Assembly (NCBI GenBank): GCA_001915545.1
Contig: MNQS01000179.1
Coordinates: 2,621 to 26,790, forward strand
Reading direction: 5' to 3'
DNA length: 24,170 bases
Source: Bacteroides sp. 43_108
GTDB lineage: Bacteria; Bacteroidota; Bacteroidia; Bacteroidales; Bacteroidaceae
Position 1 is the stretch's first letter. Each line of letters begins with the position of its first letter. The position numbers were made by a program, and so were the translations under genes. The notes beneath the pieces were generated by a model. That model made no database searches. It was not told the origin of the DNA and saw only the letters and a program-made list of their open reading frames with translations. Shown here piece by piece: positions 16,112-24,170 of this stretch.

Positions 16112-16199
16112 AATACTGCTTAAGAAGTACTCCGATACTGCCTAACAAAGACTCCAATACTTCCTAACATATAGTCTAGTACTCTCTAAGAAGTACTGG
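16112..16199. repeat. Degenerate 22-bp tandem repeat, four copies
   Basis: Four head-to-tail units start at 16112, 16134, 16156 and 16178. The first reads AATACTGCTTAAGAAGTACT plus CC. Neighbouring units match at about 16-17 of 22 positions; the first and fourth share TAAGAAGTACT exactly. Conserved parts are TACT near the start, CTAA in the middle and ACT near the end. The copies are contiguous without spacers, so this is not a CRISPR array. The period of about two helical turns would place equal sites on one face of the DNA. Confidence 0.75.
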
Positions 16200-16388
16200 C
16201 GCCTCCGCGAAGCATGTCAATTGATGGTACGAACACGCATGACCCGACTGCAGCACCGGCTGTGCAACAATGCGGAAAACGCATAATAACCGACAAAAAG
16301 ATGGGTGCCGATACAAAAAAATGTTCCAACAGAACGATGCTCTCATTTTTTATTGCTATTTTCATTCCCGATATATGGAAGATATTGT

Positions 16389-16496
16389 GCATTCCAGATA
16401 CAGGATAATGGCGATTTGTATCTGAGCCCTTGCATGTACGGCTGCAGAACAAACAGTTGACATCGTTTTTAAGTCATTCATGCATGTCTGGAATGC
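16389..16496 (+). promoter_or_regulatory. Leader of RNase R with two mutually exclusive stems
   Basis: Stem A pairs CAGATACA (16395-16402) with TGTATCTG (16417-16424), 8 bp with a 14-nt loop. Stem B pairs GCATTCCAGA (16389-16398) with TCTGGAATGC (16487-16496), 10 bp, extended by a G-U and an A-U pair. The left arms overlap at 16395-16400, so only one stem can form at a time. Stem B ends 41 nt before the RNase R ATG. This is the form expected of an RNA switch, attenuator or thermosensor, though no known class was recognised. Confidence 0.5.
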
Positions 16497-16537
16497 GACA
16501 TACACATACAAACCAATTTATTCAAACAGGTATCACT

Positions 16538-18814
16538 ATGTCAAAATCAAAGAAATCTGCATCAAAATCAAGAATAGACCGGAAAGGGCTGACTTCGCAG
16601 ATTGTCAACCATCTTTCCAAGAATCCGGGAAAGAATTTCACGCTGAAGCAGTTCTTCAGAAATCTGAAGCTCAACACCCACCCTCTCAAGATGCTTGCGG
16701 TGGACGTGCTCAACAAACTGCTTGACACAAACTTCATCACCCGCAACGAGGACGGAGAATTTTTCCTCAAGGCACAGCCGAAAACCGTGGACGGCGAGTT
16801 CATCCACAAGCACAGCGGAAAGAACTACGTCACGACAAAGGACGGTCAGGAGGTGCGCATATACGACGAAGATTCGCTCCATGCACTCAACGGCGACATC
16901 GTGCGGGTAAGCCTGCTGGCCAAGAAAAAGGGCAGCTGCAAGCTTCGCGGGCAGGTGACAGAAATCATCAAGCGCAACGAAAAGCCCATCATCGGAACAT
17001 TGCAGATTACGAAGAAGGTTGCCATGCTGACAAGACCTGACGGCACTCTTGCGCACGACATACTCATACCAAACGACAAGCTGAAAGGCGGACGCGACGG
17101 TGACAAGGCCATCGTAAGAATCACTGACTGGCCGGAAAGAGCAAAGAACCCGATAGGCGAAGTTGTGGAAATACTTGGAAAGAGCGGCGAGAACAACACT
17201 GAGATGCACGCCATACTGGCTGAATTCGGATTGCCGTATTCTTATCCGAAGGAAGTGGAAGACGAGGCAAACAAGATCAGCGGCGAGATAACTGCCGAGG
17301 AAATTGCCAAACGCGAGGACTTCAGAAATGTTACCACATTCACCATCGACCCTAAGGACGCCAAAGACTTCGACGACGCTCTGTCAATACGCAAAATCGG
17401 CAACGGAGTGTGGGAAGTCGGAGTGCACATTGCAGACGTGTCGCACTACGTGACGGAGAATTCCATTATCGACAAGGAGGCCGTAAAGAGAGCCACATCA
17501 ATATATCTCGTGGACCGCACGATACCGATGCTCCCTGAAAGATTGTGCAACTTCGTATGCTCACTCCGTCCTGACGAGGAAAAACTGACATACTCGGTGA
17601 TTTTCGAAATGGACGAGAACGCAACAATAAGAAAATACCACATTGCACATACTGTCATCAAGAGCAACAGACGATTTGCCTACGAAGAGGTGCAGGCCAT
17701 ACTGGAAGAGAACGGCGAAGCTGACGACATACCGAACCGCACACCTGTACCGGAAAACATGCGCAAGGGCGAATACTGCAACGAACTGATTACGCTCAAC
17801 CGTCTGGCACACCGACTCCGCGAACAGCGATTCAAAAACGGAGCCATCGGTTTCGACAGAGTTGAGGTCCGCTTCGAGATAGACGACAAGGGTAAACCGC
17901 TCAGCGTATACTTCAAGCAGGCCAAGGATGCCAACAAGCTGGTGGAGGAATTCATGCTCCTGGCCAACAGAACTGTGGCGGAAAGCGTAGGAAAGGTACG
18001 TCCGGGAAAGAAGGCCAAGGTGCTGCCTTACAGAATACATGACACTCCAGACCCCAACAAACTGGAGAACCTCAGCACATTCGTCTCACGCTTCGGACTG
18101 CGCCTGAAGACTGTCGGTTCGAAGAAGGAAGTGGCACAGAGCCTCAACAAACTGCTCAACGACGTGAAGGGGCAGAAGATGCAGGAACTGGTGGAGAACG
18201 TGTCGCTGAGAGCAATGATGAAAGCACGCTACAGCACATTCAACATAGGCCACTACGGACTGGCATTCGACTACTATACACATTTCACATCGCCCATCAG
18301 GCGCTACCCCGACCTCATGGTGCACCGCCTGCTCACACGCTACGCCGAAGGAGGCAAAAGCGCCAGCCAGCAGAAATACGAGAATCTGTGCGAGCACAGT
18401 TCCGAAATGGAGCTTCTGGCATCGAGCGCAGAACGTGCCAGCATAAAATACAAGCAGGTGGAATTCCTGTCAGACAAGATAGGCGAAGAGTTCGATGCAA
18501 CCATATCGGGCGTTACCGAATTCGGTATATATGCAGAAATCAACGAGAACAAATGCGAAGGCCTCATTCCTGTACGCTATCTGGGCGATGAGGTGTTCGA
18601 TTTCGACGACCGCAACTTCTGCCTCGTAGGCCGCAAGACCCACAGAAGATTCTCGCTCGGCGACCCTGTAAGAATCAAGGTTGTCAAGGCCAACCTGTAT
18701 AAGAAACAGCTTGATTTCGATCTCGTGAAGGTTCTGAACGACAATACTCCGGCGGCCATAAACAACAAGATTGTAATGGGAGAGAAAAAGGGCAAGAAGA
18801 AATCGAAGAAATAA
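16538..18814 (+). CDS. rnr: Ribonuclease R
   Basis: A 758-residue 3'-to-5' exoribonuclease of the RNB family, which degrades structured RNA. Order: lysine-rich start (SKSKKSASKSR), winged-helix region (about 17-65), cold-shock-like RNA-binding domains (about 70-220), RNB catalytic domain with the metal-binding aspartates of DPKDAKDFDD (271-280), HYGLAFDYYTHFTSPIRRYPDL (split here across the active-site region near 570-595), S1 domain (about 650-735, TISGVTEFGIYAEI), and a basic tail KKGKKKSKK. The frame stays open upstream to TTG at 16430, but ATG at 16538 starts at the lysine-rich tip as in relatives, and the extension would read through the leader stems. Expression may be controlled by that leader. 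A strong terminator follows. Confidence 0.95.
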   Translation: MSKSKKSASKSRIDRKGLTSQIVNHLSKNPGKNFTLKQFFRNLKLNTHPLKMLAVDVLNKLLDTNFITRNEDGEFFLKAQPKTVDGEFIHKHSGKNYVTTKDGQEVRIYDEDSLHALNGDIVRVSLLAKKKGSCKLRGQVTEIIKRNEKPIIGTLQITKKVAMLTRPDGTLAHDILIPNDKLKGGRDGDKAIVRITDWPERAKNPIGEVVEILGKSGENNTEMHAILAEFGLPYSYPKEVEDEANKISGEITAEEIAKREDFRNVTTFTIDPKDAKDFDDALSIRKIGNGVWEVGVHIADVSHYVTENSIIDKEAVKRATSIYLVDRTIPMLPERLCNFVCSLRPDEEKLTYSVIFEMDENATIRKYHIAHTVIKSNRRFAYEEVQAILEENGEADDIPNRTPVPENMRKGEYCNELITLNRLAHRLREQRFKNGAIGFDRVEVRFEIDDKGKPLSVYFKQAKDANKLVEEFMLLANRTVAESVGKVRPGKKAKVLPYRIHDTPDPNKLENLSTFVSRFGLRLKTVGSKKEVAQSLNKLLNDVKGQKMQELVENVSLRAMMKARYSTFNIGHYGLAFDYYTHFTSPIRRYPDLMVHRLLTRYAEGGKSASQQKYENLCEHSSEMELLASSAERASIKYKQVEFLSDKIGEEFDATISGVTEFGIYAEINENKCEGLIPVRYLGDEVFDFDDRNFCLVGRKTHRRFSLGDPVRIKVVKANLYKKQLDFDLVKVLNDNTPAAINNKIVMGEKKGKKKSKK

Positions 18815-18847
18815 GCGGAGCAGACGTTTCGAACAGCATCATAACAG

Positions 18848-18895
18848 AAGAAAGTGCATTACCCGTGATTTCCAGGCGATGCACTTTCTTTTTTT
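18848..18895 (+). terminator. Intrinsic terminator after rnr
   Basis: AAGAAAGTGCAT (18848-18859) pairs with ATGCACTTTCTT (18879-18890), a perfect 12-bp stem with a 19-nt loop, running directly into a T-tract to 18895. It lies 33 bp after the rnr stop. Confidence 0.9.
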
Positions 18896-18976
18896 ATGTC
18901 ATGCAACATGCATATACGCATCAAAAAAAACGAACAGAGAGCTTTGCGGCATCTTCAAAATATGAAGCATAATCGT

Positions 18977-18984
18977 TACCTTTG
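18977..18984 (+). promoter_or_regulatory. Putative Bacteroidota -7 element for the S41 protease
   Basis: TACCTTTG matches TAnnTTTG exactly and lies 23 bp before the protease ATG, giving a short leader. No full TTTG is present at 20-bp spacing; CTTC is found there instead. Confidence 0.5.
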
Positions 18985-19007
18985 CCAAGACATTTAAATT
19001 CCACATT

Positions 19008-22000
19008 ATGAAAAAATTATTTATCACATTGGTAATCGGAGCCAGTGCGGTCTCGGCAAGTGCCGTAAAGCCGCTTTGGATGCGCGATGTACGCATATCG
19101 CCCGACGGCAAAAGCATACTTTTCTGCTACAAGGGAGATATATTCAAAGTGAATGCCTCAGGCGGAAAGGCAGTGAGGCTTACGACACAGGATTCATACG
19201 AATCATCACCAGTATGGTCGCCTGACGGCAGTCAGATAGCTTTCGCAAGCGACCGCTACGGCAATTCGGACATATTCATCATGTCGGCAGATGGGGGTAC
19301 TGCAAAACGTCTGACTTTCAATTCTGCTTCGGAAGTGCCGTCAGCATTCACGCCTGACGGCAAGTTCGTGGTATTCTCGGCAAGCATACAGGATGTGGCG
19401 ACAAGCGCAATGTTTCCGACATCGGCAATGACAGAACTGTACAAGGTTCCGGCAACAGGAGGAAGAACAGAACAGATACTGAGTACACCGGCAGAAATGG
19501 TATGCTACGCACCTTCGGGTTCGGCCTTCCTGTATCAGGACCGCAAGGGATTCGAAGACGAATGGCGCAAGCACCACACGTCATCAATCACGCGCGACAT
19601 CTGGATGTACGACCAGGCAACAGGCAAGCACACGAACCTTACGGCACGTGCCGGCGAAGACCGCAATCCTGTATTCTCGCCTGACGGCAAACAAGTATAT
19701 TTCCTGAGCGAACGCAACGGTGGCTCATTCAACGTGTACACATTCCCGCTGTCGGCTCCTGAAACGGCAAAGGCTGTAACAGACTTCAAGACACACCCAG
19801 TACGCTTCTTGTCGATGAGCAACGACGGACAGCTGTGCTTCACTTACGATGGAGAAATATACACCATGAAGGGCGGACAGCCTGCAAAGGTTGACATAGA
19901 CCTGACACTCGACGAGGAGGACATACCGGCATCGCTCGGCTACTCAAGAGGTGCAAGCGAGGCTGTTGTATCGCCAGACGGCAAACAGGTGGCATTCATT
20001 GTGCGCGGAGACGTATTCGTGACATCTGTGGAATACGGCACAACCAAGCAGATTACAAACACACCGGAAGCCGAGGAGGGACTTTCGTTCGGTGCAGACA
20101 ACAGGAGTCTGGTATATGCCAGCGAACGCGACGGACAGTGGAAACTGTACACAGCAAAGATTGCACGCGAAGAGGACCAGAACTTCCCTAACGCGACACT
20201 CATCGAGGAAGAGAGACTGTTCCCTTCAAACGATGCAGAGATGACCTATCCGCAGTTCTCACCTGACGGTAAGGAGGTTGCCTTCATTGAAAACCGCATC
20301 AAGCTCATGGTTGCCGACGTAAAGACAAAGAAAATCCGCCAGATAACCGACGGCTCGACATGGTACGAGACAAACGGAGGATTCAACTATTCATGGTCGC
20401 CTGACGGCAAATGGTTTACAATGGAATTCATCAGCCAGCAGCATGACCCTTACACCGACATAGCGATAGTAAGCGCTGACGGAAAAGGCAAACCGGTGAA
20501 CATCACAAGCAGCGGATATACAAGCGGACAGCCTAAATGGGTGATGGACGGAAATGCCATCATATTCACGACAGAACGCTACGGAATGCGCAACCATGCT
20601 TCATGGGGTTCGCAGGACGACGTGATGATTGCATTCCTCAACAAGGATTCTTACGACAAGTTCCGCCTGAGCAAGGAAGACTATGAACTGCAGAAGGCAC
20701 TAGAGGAAGAACAGCAGAAGAAGAAAGACGAGGAGAACAAAAAGAAGGAAGATAAGAAAAAGAAAAAAGATGATAAGAAGGATGACAAAAAGGACGACAA
20801 GGATGCCGATAAGAAGAAGGATATCGTTGTTGAACTTGACGGCATAGAAGACAGAATTATCCGTCTCACTCCAAACTCATCTCAGATAGCTTCGGCGCTC
20901 ATATCAAAGAACGGTGAAAGCCTGTATTACCTCTCTGCGTTCGAAGGTGGATACGACATGTGGAAGATGGATCTGCGCAAACATGACACCAAACTGCTCC
21001 ACAAGATGGACAGCGGATGGGCCAGCATGGAAATGGACAAGGACGGAAAGAATATCTTCATACTCGGCGGAAGCAACATGCAGAAGATGGACACCGGTTC
21101 CGAAAGCCTCAAGGGTATATCGTTCTGGGCACAAATGAAGATGGATCGTGCTAAAGAACGCGAATACATGTTCGACCACGTCTACAGAGAGGAAAAGAAA
21201 CGCTTCTACGATGTAAACATGCACGGTGTAGACTGGGACAAGATGACTGAAGCATACAGAAAATTCTTGCCTCACATCAACAACAACTACGACTTTGCAG
21301 AACTGCTCAGCGAATGGCTCGGCGAACTCAATGTTTCGCACACTGGAGGACGCTACAGAGGTGCTTCTGGAGGCGAAAGCACTGCTCAGCTGGGACTGCT
21401 CTACGACTGGAGCTACACGGGCAAGGGAATAAAGGTTGCTGAAATAATTGAAAAAGGACCGTTCGACAGAAAGAGTACAGACATGAAGGCCGGATGCATC
21501 ATAGAAAAGATCGACGGCCAGGAAATCGAAGCAGACAAGGATTATGCAGAGTATCTCAACGGAAAGACAGGAAAGAAGATTCTTGTATCTATATACAATC
21601 CTGACAACGGAAAGAGATGGGATGAAGTTGTAAAACCTGTCAGCAACGGTACAATAAGCTATCTGATGTACAAGCGCTGGGTGAAACAGCGTGCAGCAGA
21701 TGTGGAGAAATGGTCAAACGGACGTCTGGGCTATGTTCACATAGAGTCTATGGACGACGGAAGCTTCCGCACCGTATATTCTGATATACTCGGTAAATAC
21801 AACAAATGCGAGGGTATAGTCATAGACACAAGATTCAACGGAGGCGGCCGTCTTCACGAGGATATCGAAGTGCTCTTCAGCGGAAAGAAATACCTGACAC
21901 AGGTAATACGTGGACGCGAGGCCTGCGACATGCCTAGCAGAAGATGGAACAAACCTTCTATCATGCTTCAGTGCGAGGCAAACTACTCAAATGCACACGG

Positions 22001-22280
22001 TACACCTTGGGTATACAGCCATCAGAAGATAGGAAAACTTGTCGGTGCTCCTGTTCCAGGAACTATGACAAGCGTCAACTGGGAAACACTGCAGGATCCA
22101 TCACTGGTATATGGAATACCAGTCGTAGGTTACCAGTTGCCGGACGGAAGCTATCTTGAAAACAAACAGCTCGAACCGGACATATATGTTCTCAACTCAC
22201 CAGAAACAATTGTAAAAGGTGAAGATACACAGCTTAAGGCTGCTGTTGACGAACTGCTGAAAGAAATAGACAACAAATAA
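19008..22280 (+). CDS. Secreted tricorn-like S41 protease
   Basis: A 1090-residue protein with signal peptide MKKLFITLVIGASAVSASA. Residues 25-560 hold WD40-like PD40 beta-propeller repeats (PVWSPDGSQIAFASD, PVFSPDGKQVYFLSE, PQFSPDGKEVAFIEN and others), interrupted around 560-605 by a run of Lys, Asp and Glu. A second propeller part, helical domain, PDZ domain (about 800-880) and S41 core follow. The tricorn tetrad is recognisable: Ser777-His778 in ELNVSHTGG, nucleophile Ser994 in ANYSNAHG, Glu1056 in QLEPDIYV, with spacings close to archaeal tricorn. Asn995 stands where tricorn has the oxyanion Asp. It probably degrades peptides in the periplasm. It is monocistronic, with a stem-loop 37 bp after the stop. 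Confidence 0.92.
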   Translation: MKKLFITLVIGASAVSASAVKPLWMRDVRISPDGKSILFCYKGDIFKVNASGGKAVRLTTQDSYESSPVWSPDGSQIAFASDRYGNSDIFIMSADGGTAKRLTFNSASEVPSAFTPDGKFVVFSASIQDVATSAMFPTSAMTELYKVPATGGRTEQILSTPAEMVCYAPSGSAFLYQDRKGFEDEWRKHHTSSITRDIWMYDQATGKHTNLTARAGEDRNPVFSPDGKQVYFLSERNGGSFNVYTFPLSAPETAKAVTDFKTHPVRFLSMSNDGQLCFTYDGEIYTMKGGQPAKVDIDLTLDEEDIPASLGYSRGASEAVVSPDGKQVAFIVRGDVFVTSVEYGTTKQITNTPEAEEGLSFGADNRSLVYASERDGQWKLYTAKIAREEDQNFPNATLIEEERLFPSNDAEMTYPQFSPDGKEVAFIENRIKLMVADVKTKKIRQITDGSTWYETNGGFNYSWSPDGKWFTMEFISQQHDPYTDIAIVSADGKGKPVNITSSGYTSGQPKWVMDGNAIIFTTERYGMRNHASWGSQDDVMIAFLNKDSYDKFRLSKEDYELQKALEEEQQKKKDEENKKKEDKKKKKDDKKDDKKDDKDADKKKDIVVELDGIEDRIIRLTPNSSQIASALISKNGESLYYLSAFEGGYDMWKMDLRKHDTKLLHKMDSGWASMEMDKDGKNIFILGGSNMQKMDTGSESLKGISFWAQMKMDRAKEREYMFDHVYREEKKRFYDVNMHGVDWDKMTEAYRKFLPHINNNYDFAELLSEWLGELNVSHTGGRYRGASGGESTAQLGLLYDWSYTGKGIKVAEIIEKGPFDRKSTDMKAGCIIEKIDGQEIEADKDYAEYLNGKTGKKILVSIYNPDNGKRWDEVVKPVSNGTISYLMYKRWVKQRAADVEKWSNGRLGYVHIESMDDGSFRTVYSDILGKYNKCEGIVIDTRFNGGGRLHEDIEVLFSGKKYLTQVIRGREACDMPSRRWNKPSIMLQCEANYSNAHGTPWVYSHQKIGKLVGAPVPGTMTSVNWETLQDPSLVYGIPVVGYQLPDGSYLENKQLEPDIYVLNSPETIVKGEDTQLKAAVDELLKEIDNK

Positions 22281-22316
22281 AAGCTGATTCTTTCTGAATC
22301 GCTTCACAAACAGAAC

Positions 22317-22358
22317 AAAGCCGTTCCGCTCTAACATGAAATGAGCAGGAACGGCTTT
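22317..22358 (+). terminator. Stem-loop terminator after the S41 protease
   Basis: AAAGCCGTTCC (22317-22327) pairs with GGAACGGCTTT (22348-22358), 11 bp, and the stem continues with GCTC/GAGC beyond one bulged A. No long T-tract follows beyond the TTT of the stem, but the A-rich and T-rich ends make it plausible in both directions. Confidence 0.8.
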
Positions 22359-22926
22359 GCTGTATCTATATGCAAATACCCTAAAAGAAACAGATTCCTT
22401 TTCTGATATTCGGAATATATATCACAACAACAGGGTGCAACGTTTCGTTATCTGTAAATGCAAAACGAGTTTATAAACTGTATACTCCTTATCTGAAACA
22501 AAGAAACACTCAATCCATGTAAAGGCATAGCAAATAATGCCACATAACATTTAGCAATATTTTAAGACAATAATACGGCCATTCCAAATTGATTAAACAG
22601 ATCAAATATGAGAGATTTTCTTTAGAAGAAAGCAATGAGCATACAGCGACAAGATTTTACCTCATACATACCATTCGCGACGTTTATTGAATGACTGAAT
22701 AGTGATTTAGAGAAAGCTTTACATCTCTTATTGCCTACAAAAGATAATATAATAGTTTAACTAATGCTGAAAAGGTTCTACTATATGGCAGCATACATTT
22801 TTTCAACAATAATCAACCTGTATACCAACAGCCATATTACTATGTATTCTTTATGAAAAACACGACAGATACAATACACCTGATTTACTAAAAGGGAAAA
22901 ACAGGCCGGCCCACTGAATATACATA

Positions 22927-22960
22927 CAAAAATGAGGCCCTCGAAAACCGAGAGCCTCAT
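22927..22960 (-). terminator. Intrinsic terminator of the sorting-domain protein gene
   Basis: ATGAGGC-C-CTCG (22932-22943) pairs with CGAG-A-GCCTCAT (22949-22960), an 11-bp stem with one mismatch and a 5-nt loop. On the minus strand it is followed by a T5 run (complement of 22927-22931), placed 69 bp after the stop codon of the gene at 23030. Confidence 0.8.
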
Positions 22961-23029
22961 CTATCGTATCAGGCATTTATGAAAACCATTAAGCATTCAT
23001 AGCCTGCATTTAATCATTGTCAGAGATAA

Positions 23030-24170
23030 TTACTTAACAAGAATCTTGCTGACCTTAACAGTACCGTCAGACATTACAGACTTAACGATGTTGATACCCT
23101 TTACAGGAACTGAAGAAGTAACACCACCGAGAGTGTAGTATGTTGTAGAAACTACCTCAGCAGCTTCTGGAGTCTCTATACCGCTGGCATCACCGTCAGG
23201 ATTCTGTGCACTGTTGTCTCCGTAGTACAAGAGAGTCCATGTATCGAATATTGTCCAGTCGCCTTTGAAGAGAGCTTCTTTCTTGACACCAATCTTAAGA
23301 GTTCCGTCAGTTACCTTGCATATCAGAGAGTTTGTAAGGTAATATCCGTTCTCCATATACATTGCTGCAGTCTGCATTGTATTAGGTATGTACATACCGT
23401 CGGTAAGCTTAACCTCACCTTCACCACCGTTGATACCTGCTTCGTTGCAACCTGCGAAGATTGTAGTGAACGGAACACTGCTTACGACACCGTCGCTCTC
23501 AGCATATACGAATGAGTTGATAGTATCCTTTGCAACATCTTCTGTATACTTCTCATAAGCCTGAGTAGCTTCGCCGGAACGATAGAATCCCTGAACGTTA
23601 ACCTTGTAAGTACCATTTGGAAGACCGTAGATGATCTGATACATATCAAAGTTAGTGTTGTAGAATTCAGCGTTCTGATATTCCTGATGAGCAGCAGAAG
23701 AACCAGCCCAGCCTTCATTGTCATCGTTATCGTAGTTAGGGTTGACGATTACAGCAGTGAAGTCTGCAGGTGTCTCATCGCTAGCTACTGTATCAGGTAT
23801 TCTAAGCTTAGTAATGGCAGCCTTGATAACTGTTACCATAGAATCAGCCTCTGCTGTTGTGAATGATCCAGCCTCGTATCCGTTGTTAACCTTGTCATAA
23901 ACTTCAGAAGCATTGTTGATTGCATCTTCAGAAGCAGTCTCCTGAGTCTCATCGATTACATTTGCAAGCTGATCAGCCCAGCTGTACATTGTCTTGTAAG
24001 AATCGACAGAAACTTTGGCTGAATCTATCAATTCTCTGAATCCGGTGAACAATCCGAACAAAGTCTCACCATCGGCATCGGTTGAAATGGCATTGCTTGC
24101 ATCGACAACTCTCTCCATAAGCTTATCCTTGTCGACCTGTGAGAACTGACAATTCTCGACTGTATCCCTT
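23030..24170 (-). CDS. Secreted protein with T9SS-like C-terminal sorting domain (partial, 5' end off window)
   Basis: About 379 codons are visible and the frame stays open to the right edge; the ATG at 24118 is internal, because RDTVENCQFSQVDKDKL precedes it in frame. The visible N-terminal part is helical (to about residue 135). A beta-rich, possibly carbohydrate-binding-like domain follows (IYGLPNGTYKVNVQGFYRSG, later DWTIFDTWTLLYYGD). The tail VSTTYYTLGGVTSSVPVKGI followed by NIVK and VSKILVK resembles the type A sorting domains recognised by the type IX secretion system, with a YYTLGG variant common in Prevotella. Many residues are Asp, Thr, Ser, Asn and Ala, as in extracellular proteins. 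Its catalytic part, if any, lies outside the window and the substrate cannot be guessed. Confidence 0.8.
   Translation of the reverse strand, partial: RDTVENCQFSQVDKDKLMERVVDASNAISTDADGETLFGLFTGFRELIDSAKVSVDSYKTMYSWADQLANVIDETQETASEDAINNASEVYDKVNNGYEAGSFTTAEADSMVTVIKAAITKLRIPDTVASDETPADFTAVIVNPNYDNDDNEGWAGSSAAHQEYQNAEFYNTNFDMYQIIYGLPNGTYKVNVQGFYRSGEATQAYEKYTEDVAKDTINSFVYAESDGVVSSVPFTTIFAGCNEAGINGGEGEVKLTDGMYIPNTMQTAAMYMENGYYLTNSLICKVTDGTLKIGVKKEALFKGDWTIFDTWTLLYYGDNSAQNPDGDASGIETPEAAEVVSTTYYTLGGVTSSVPVKGINIVKSVMSDGTVKVSKILVK

Larger units (their letters stand above)
15941..16537. other. Intergenic region with tandem repeat and structured rnr leader; no gene seen
   Basis: This 597-bp gap separates the divergent CDF gene and RNase R. 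It contains a -7-type element for the CDF gene (16015-16022), a fourfold 22-bp tandem repeat (16112-16199), and paired inverted repeats just before RNase R (16389-16496). A 64-codon plus-strand frame (16214-16408) and a longer minus-strand frame exist but resemble nothing I know and are not called. Confidence 0.6.
22281..23029. other. Convergent intergenic region; no gene seen
   Basis: This 749-bp gap lies between two genes that both end here. Apart from a stem-loop at each edge, I see only AT-rich sequence: no open frame of credible length, no tRNA-like fold, no TAnnTTTG promoter clear enough to call. A gap this long between convergent genes could hide a small RNA or a decayed gene, but nothing supports either. 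Confidence 0.55.

Noticed and set aside
16112..16199. CRISPR array
   Set aside because: The 22-bp units are contiguous and degenerate with no spacers, and no cas gene is near.
16214..16408. 64-codon plus-strand frame before rnr with a hydrophobic stretch
   Set aside because: No recognisable family, no promoter or ribosome-binding support, and its end runs into the leader stems; likely chance in a long gap.
16186..16452. 88-codon minus-strand frame in the rnr upstream gap
   Set aside because: No similarity to a known family by eye, starts with an unsupported codon, and overlaps the structured leader on the other strand.

Overview
The window looks like chromosomal DNA from a Bacteroidales bacterium, most likely Prevotella or a close relative. 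Supporting signs are Bacteroidota-type -7 elements (TAnnTTTG) before several genes, weak or absent Shine-Dalgarno sequences, a SusC-like N-terminal extension on the TonB-dependent receptor, a lipoprotein with an acidic CSDDD surface-export signal, a type IX-secretion-like C-terminal tail, and an MG2-domain protein of a kind typical of the phylum. No rRNA, tRNA, insertion sequence, phage gene or CRISPR array was found. Most genes are ordinary; the novelty lies mainly in the intergenic DNA.

Layout. (1) 1-1515 (-): 5' part of an exported MG2-type protein, cut by the left edge. (2) 1516-2031: AT-rich gap with a direct repeat and a 22-bp-period repeat. (3) 2032-4152 (+): prmC, recX and a ComF-family gene, closely packed. 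(4) 4177-7519 (-): in transcription order, a four-domain CoA-disulfide reductase/rhodanese/TusA/DsrE fusion, a thioredoxin, and a cysteine-rich MarR regulator, which reads as a sulfur/thiol redox operon. (5) 7520-7860: divergent control region with two identical 16-bp inverted-repeat sites around a good Bacteroidota promoter for the redox operon; I propose these as the MarR operators. (6) 7861-11715 (+): TonB-dependent receptor plus DUF4374 surface lipoprotein, resembling the XusA-XusB xenosiderophore pair, closed by a strong hairpin terminator. (7) 11966-12955 (+): dusB with its own promoter. (8) 12918-15940 (-): in transcription order, a CDF metal exporter, an SDR-type NAD-dependent epimerase/reductase and a PAP2 membrane enzyme; the last overlaps the end of dusB on the other strand.

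(9) 15941-16537: a long gap with a fourfold degenerate 22-bp tandem repeat, and a leader before RNase R in which two stems share one arm and cannot form together. (10) 16538-18814 (+): RNase R with a strong terminator. (11) 19008-22280 (+): a secreted tricorn-like S41 protease (beta-propeller, PDZ, S41 core) with a visible catalytic tetrad. (12) 22281-23029: convergent gap with a stem-loop at each end and no gene. (13) 23030-24170 (-): 3' part of a secreted protein with a T9SS-like sorting tail, cut by the right edge.

The strongest candidate for something undescribed is the proposed self-controlled persulfide/thiol operon: MarR, thioredoxin, sulfur-relay fusion and paired operators. The possible RNA switch before RNase R and the two 22-bp-period arrays follow. 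Starts were corrected by hand where the longest open frame used an implausible upstream TTG.
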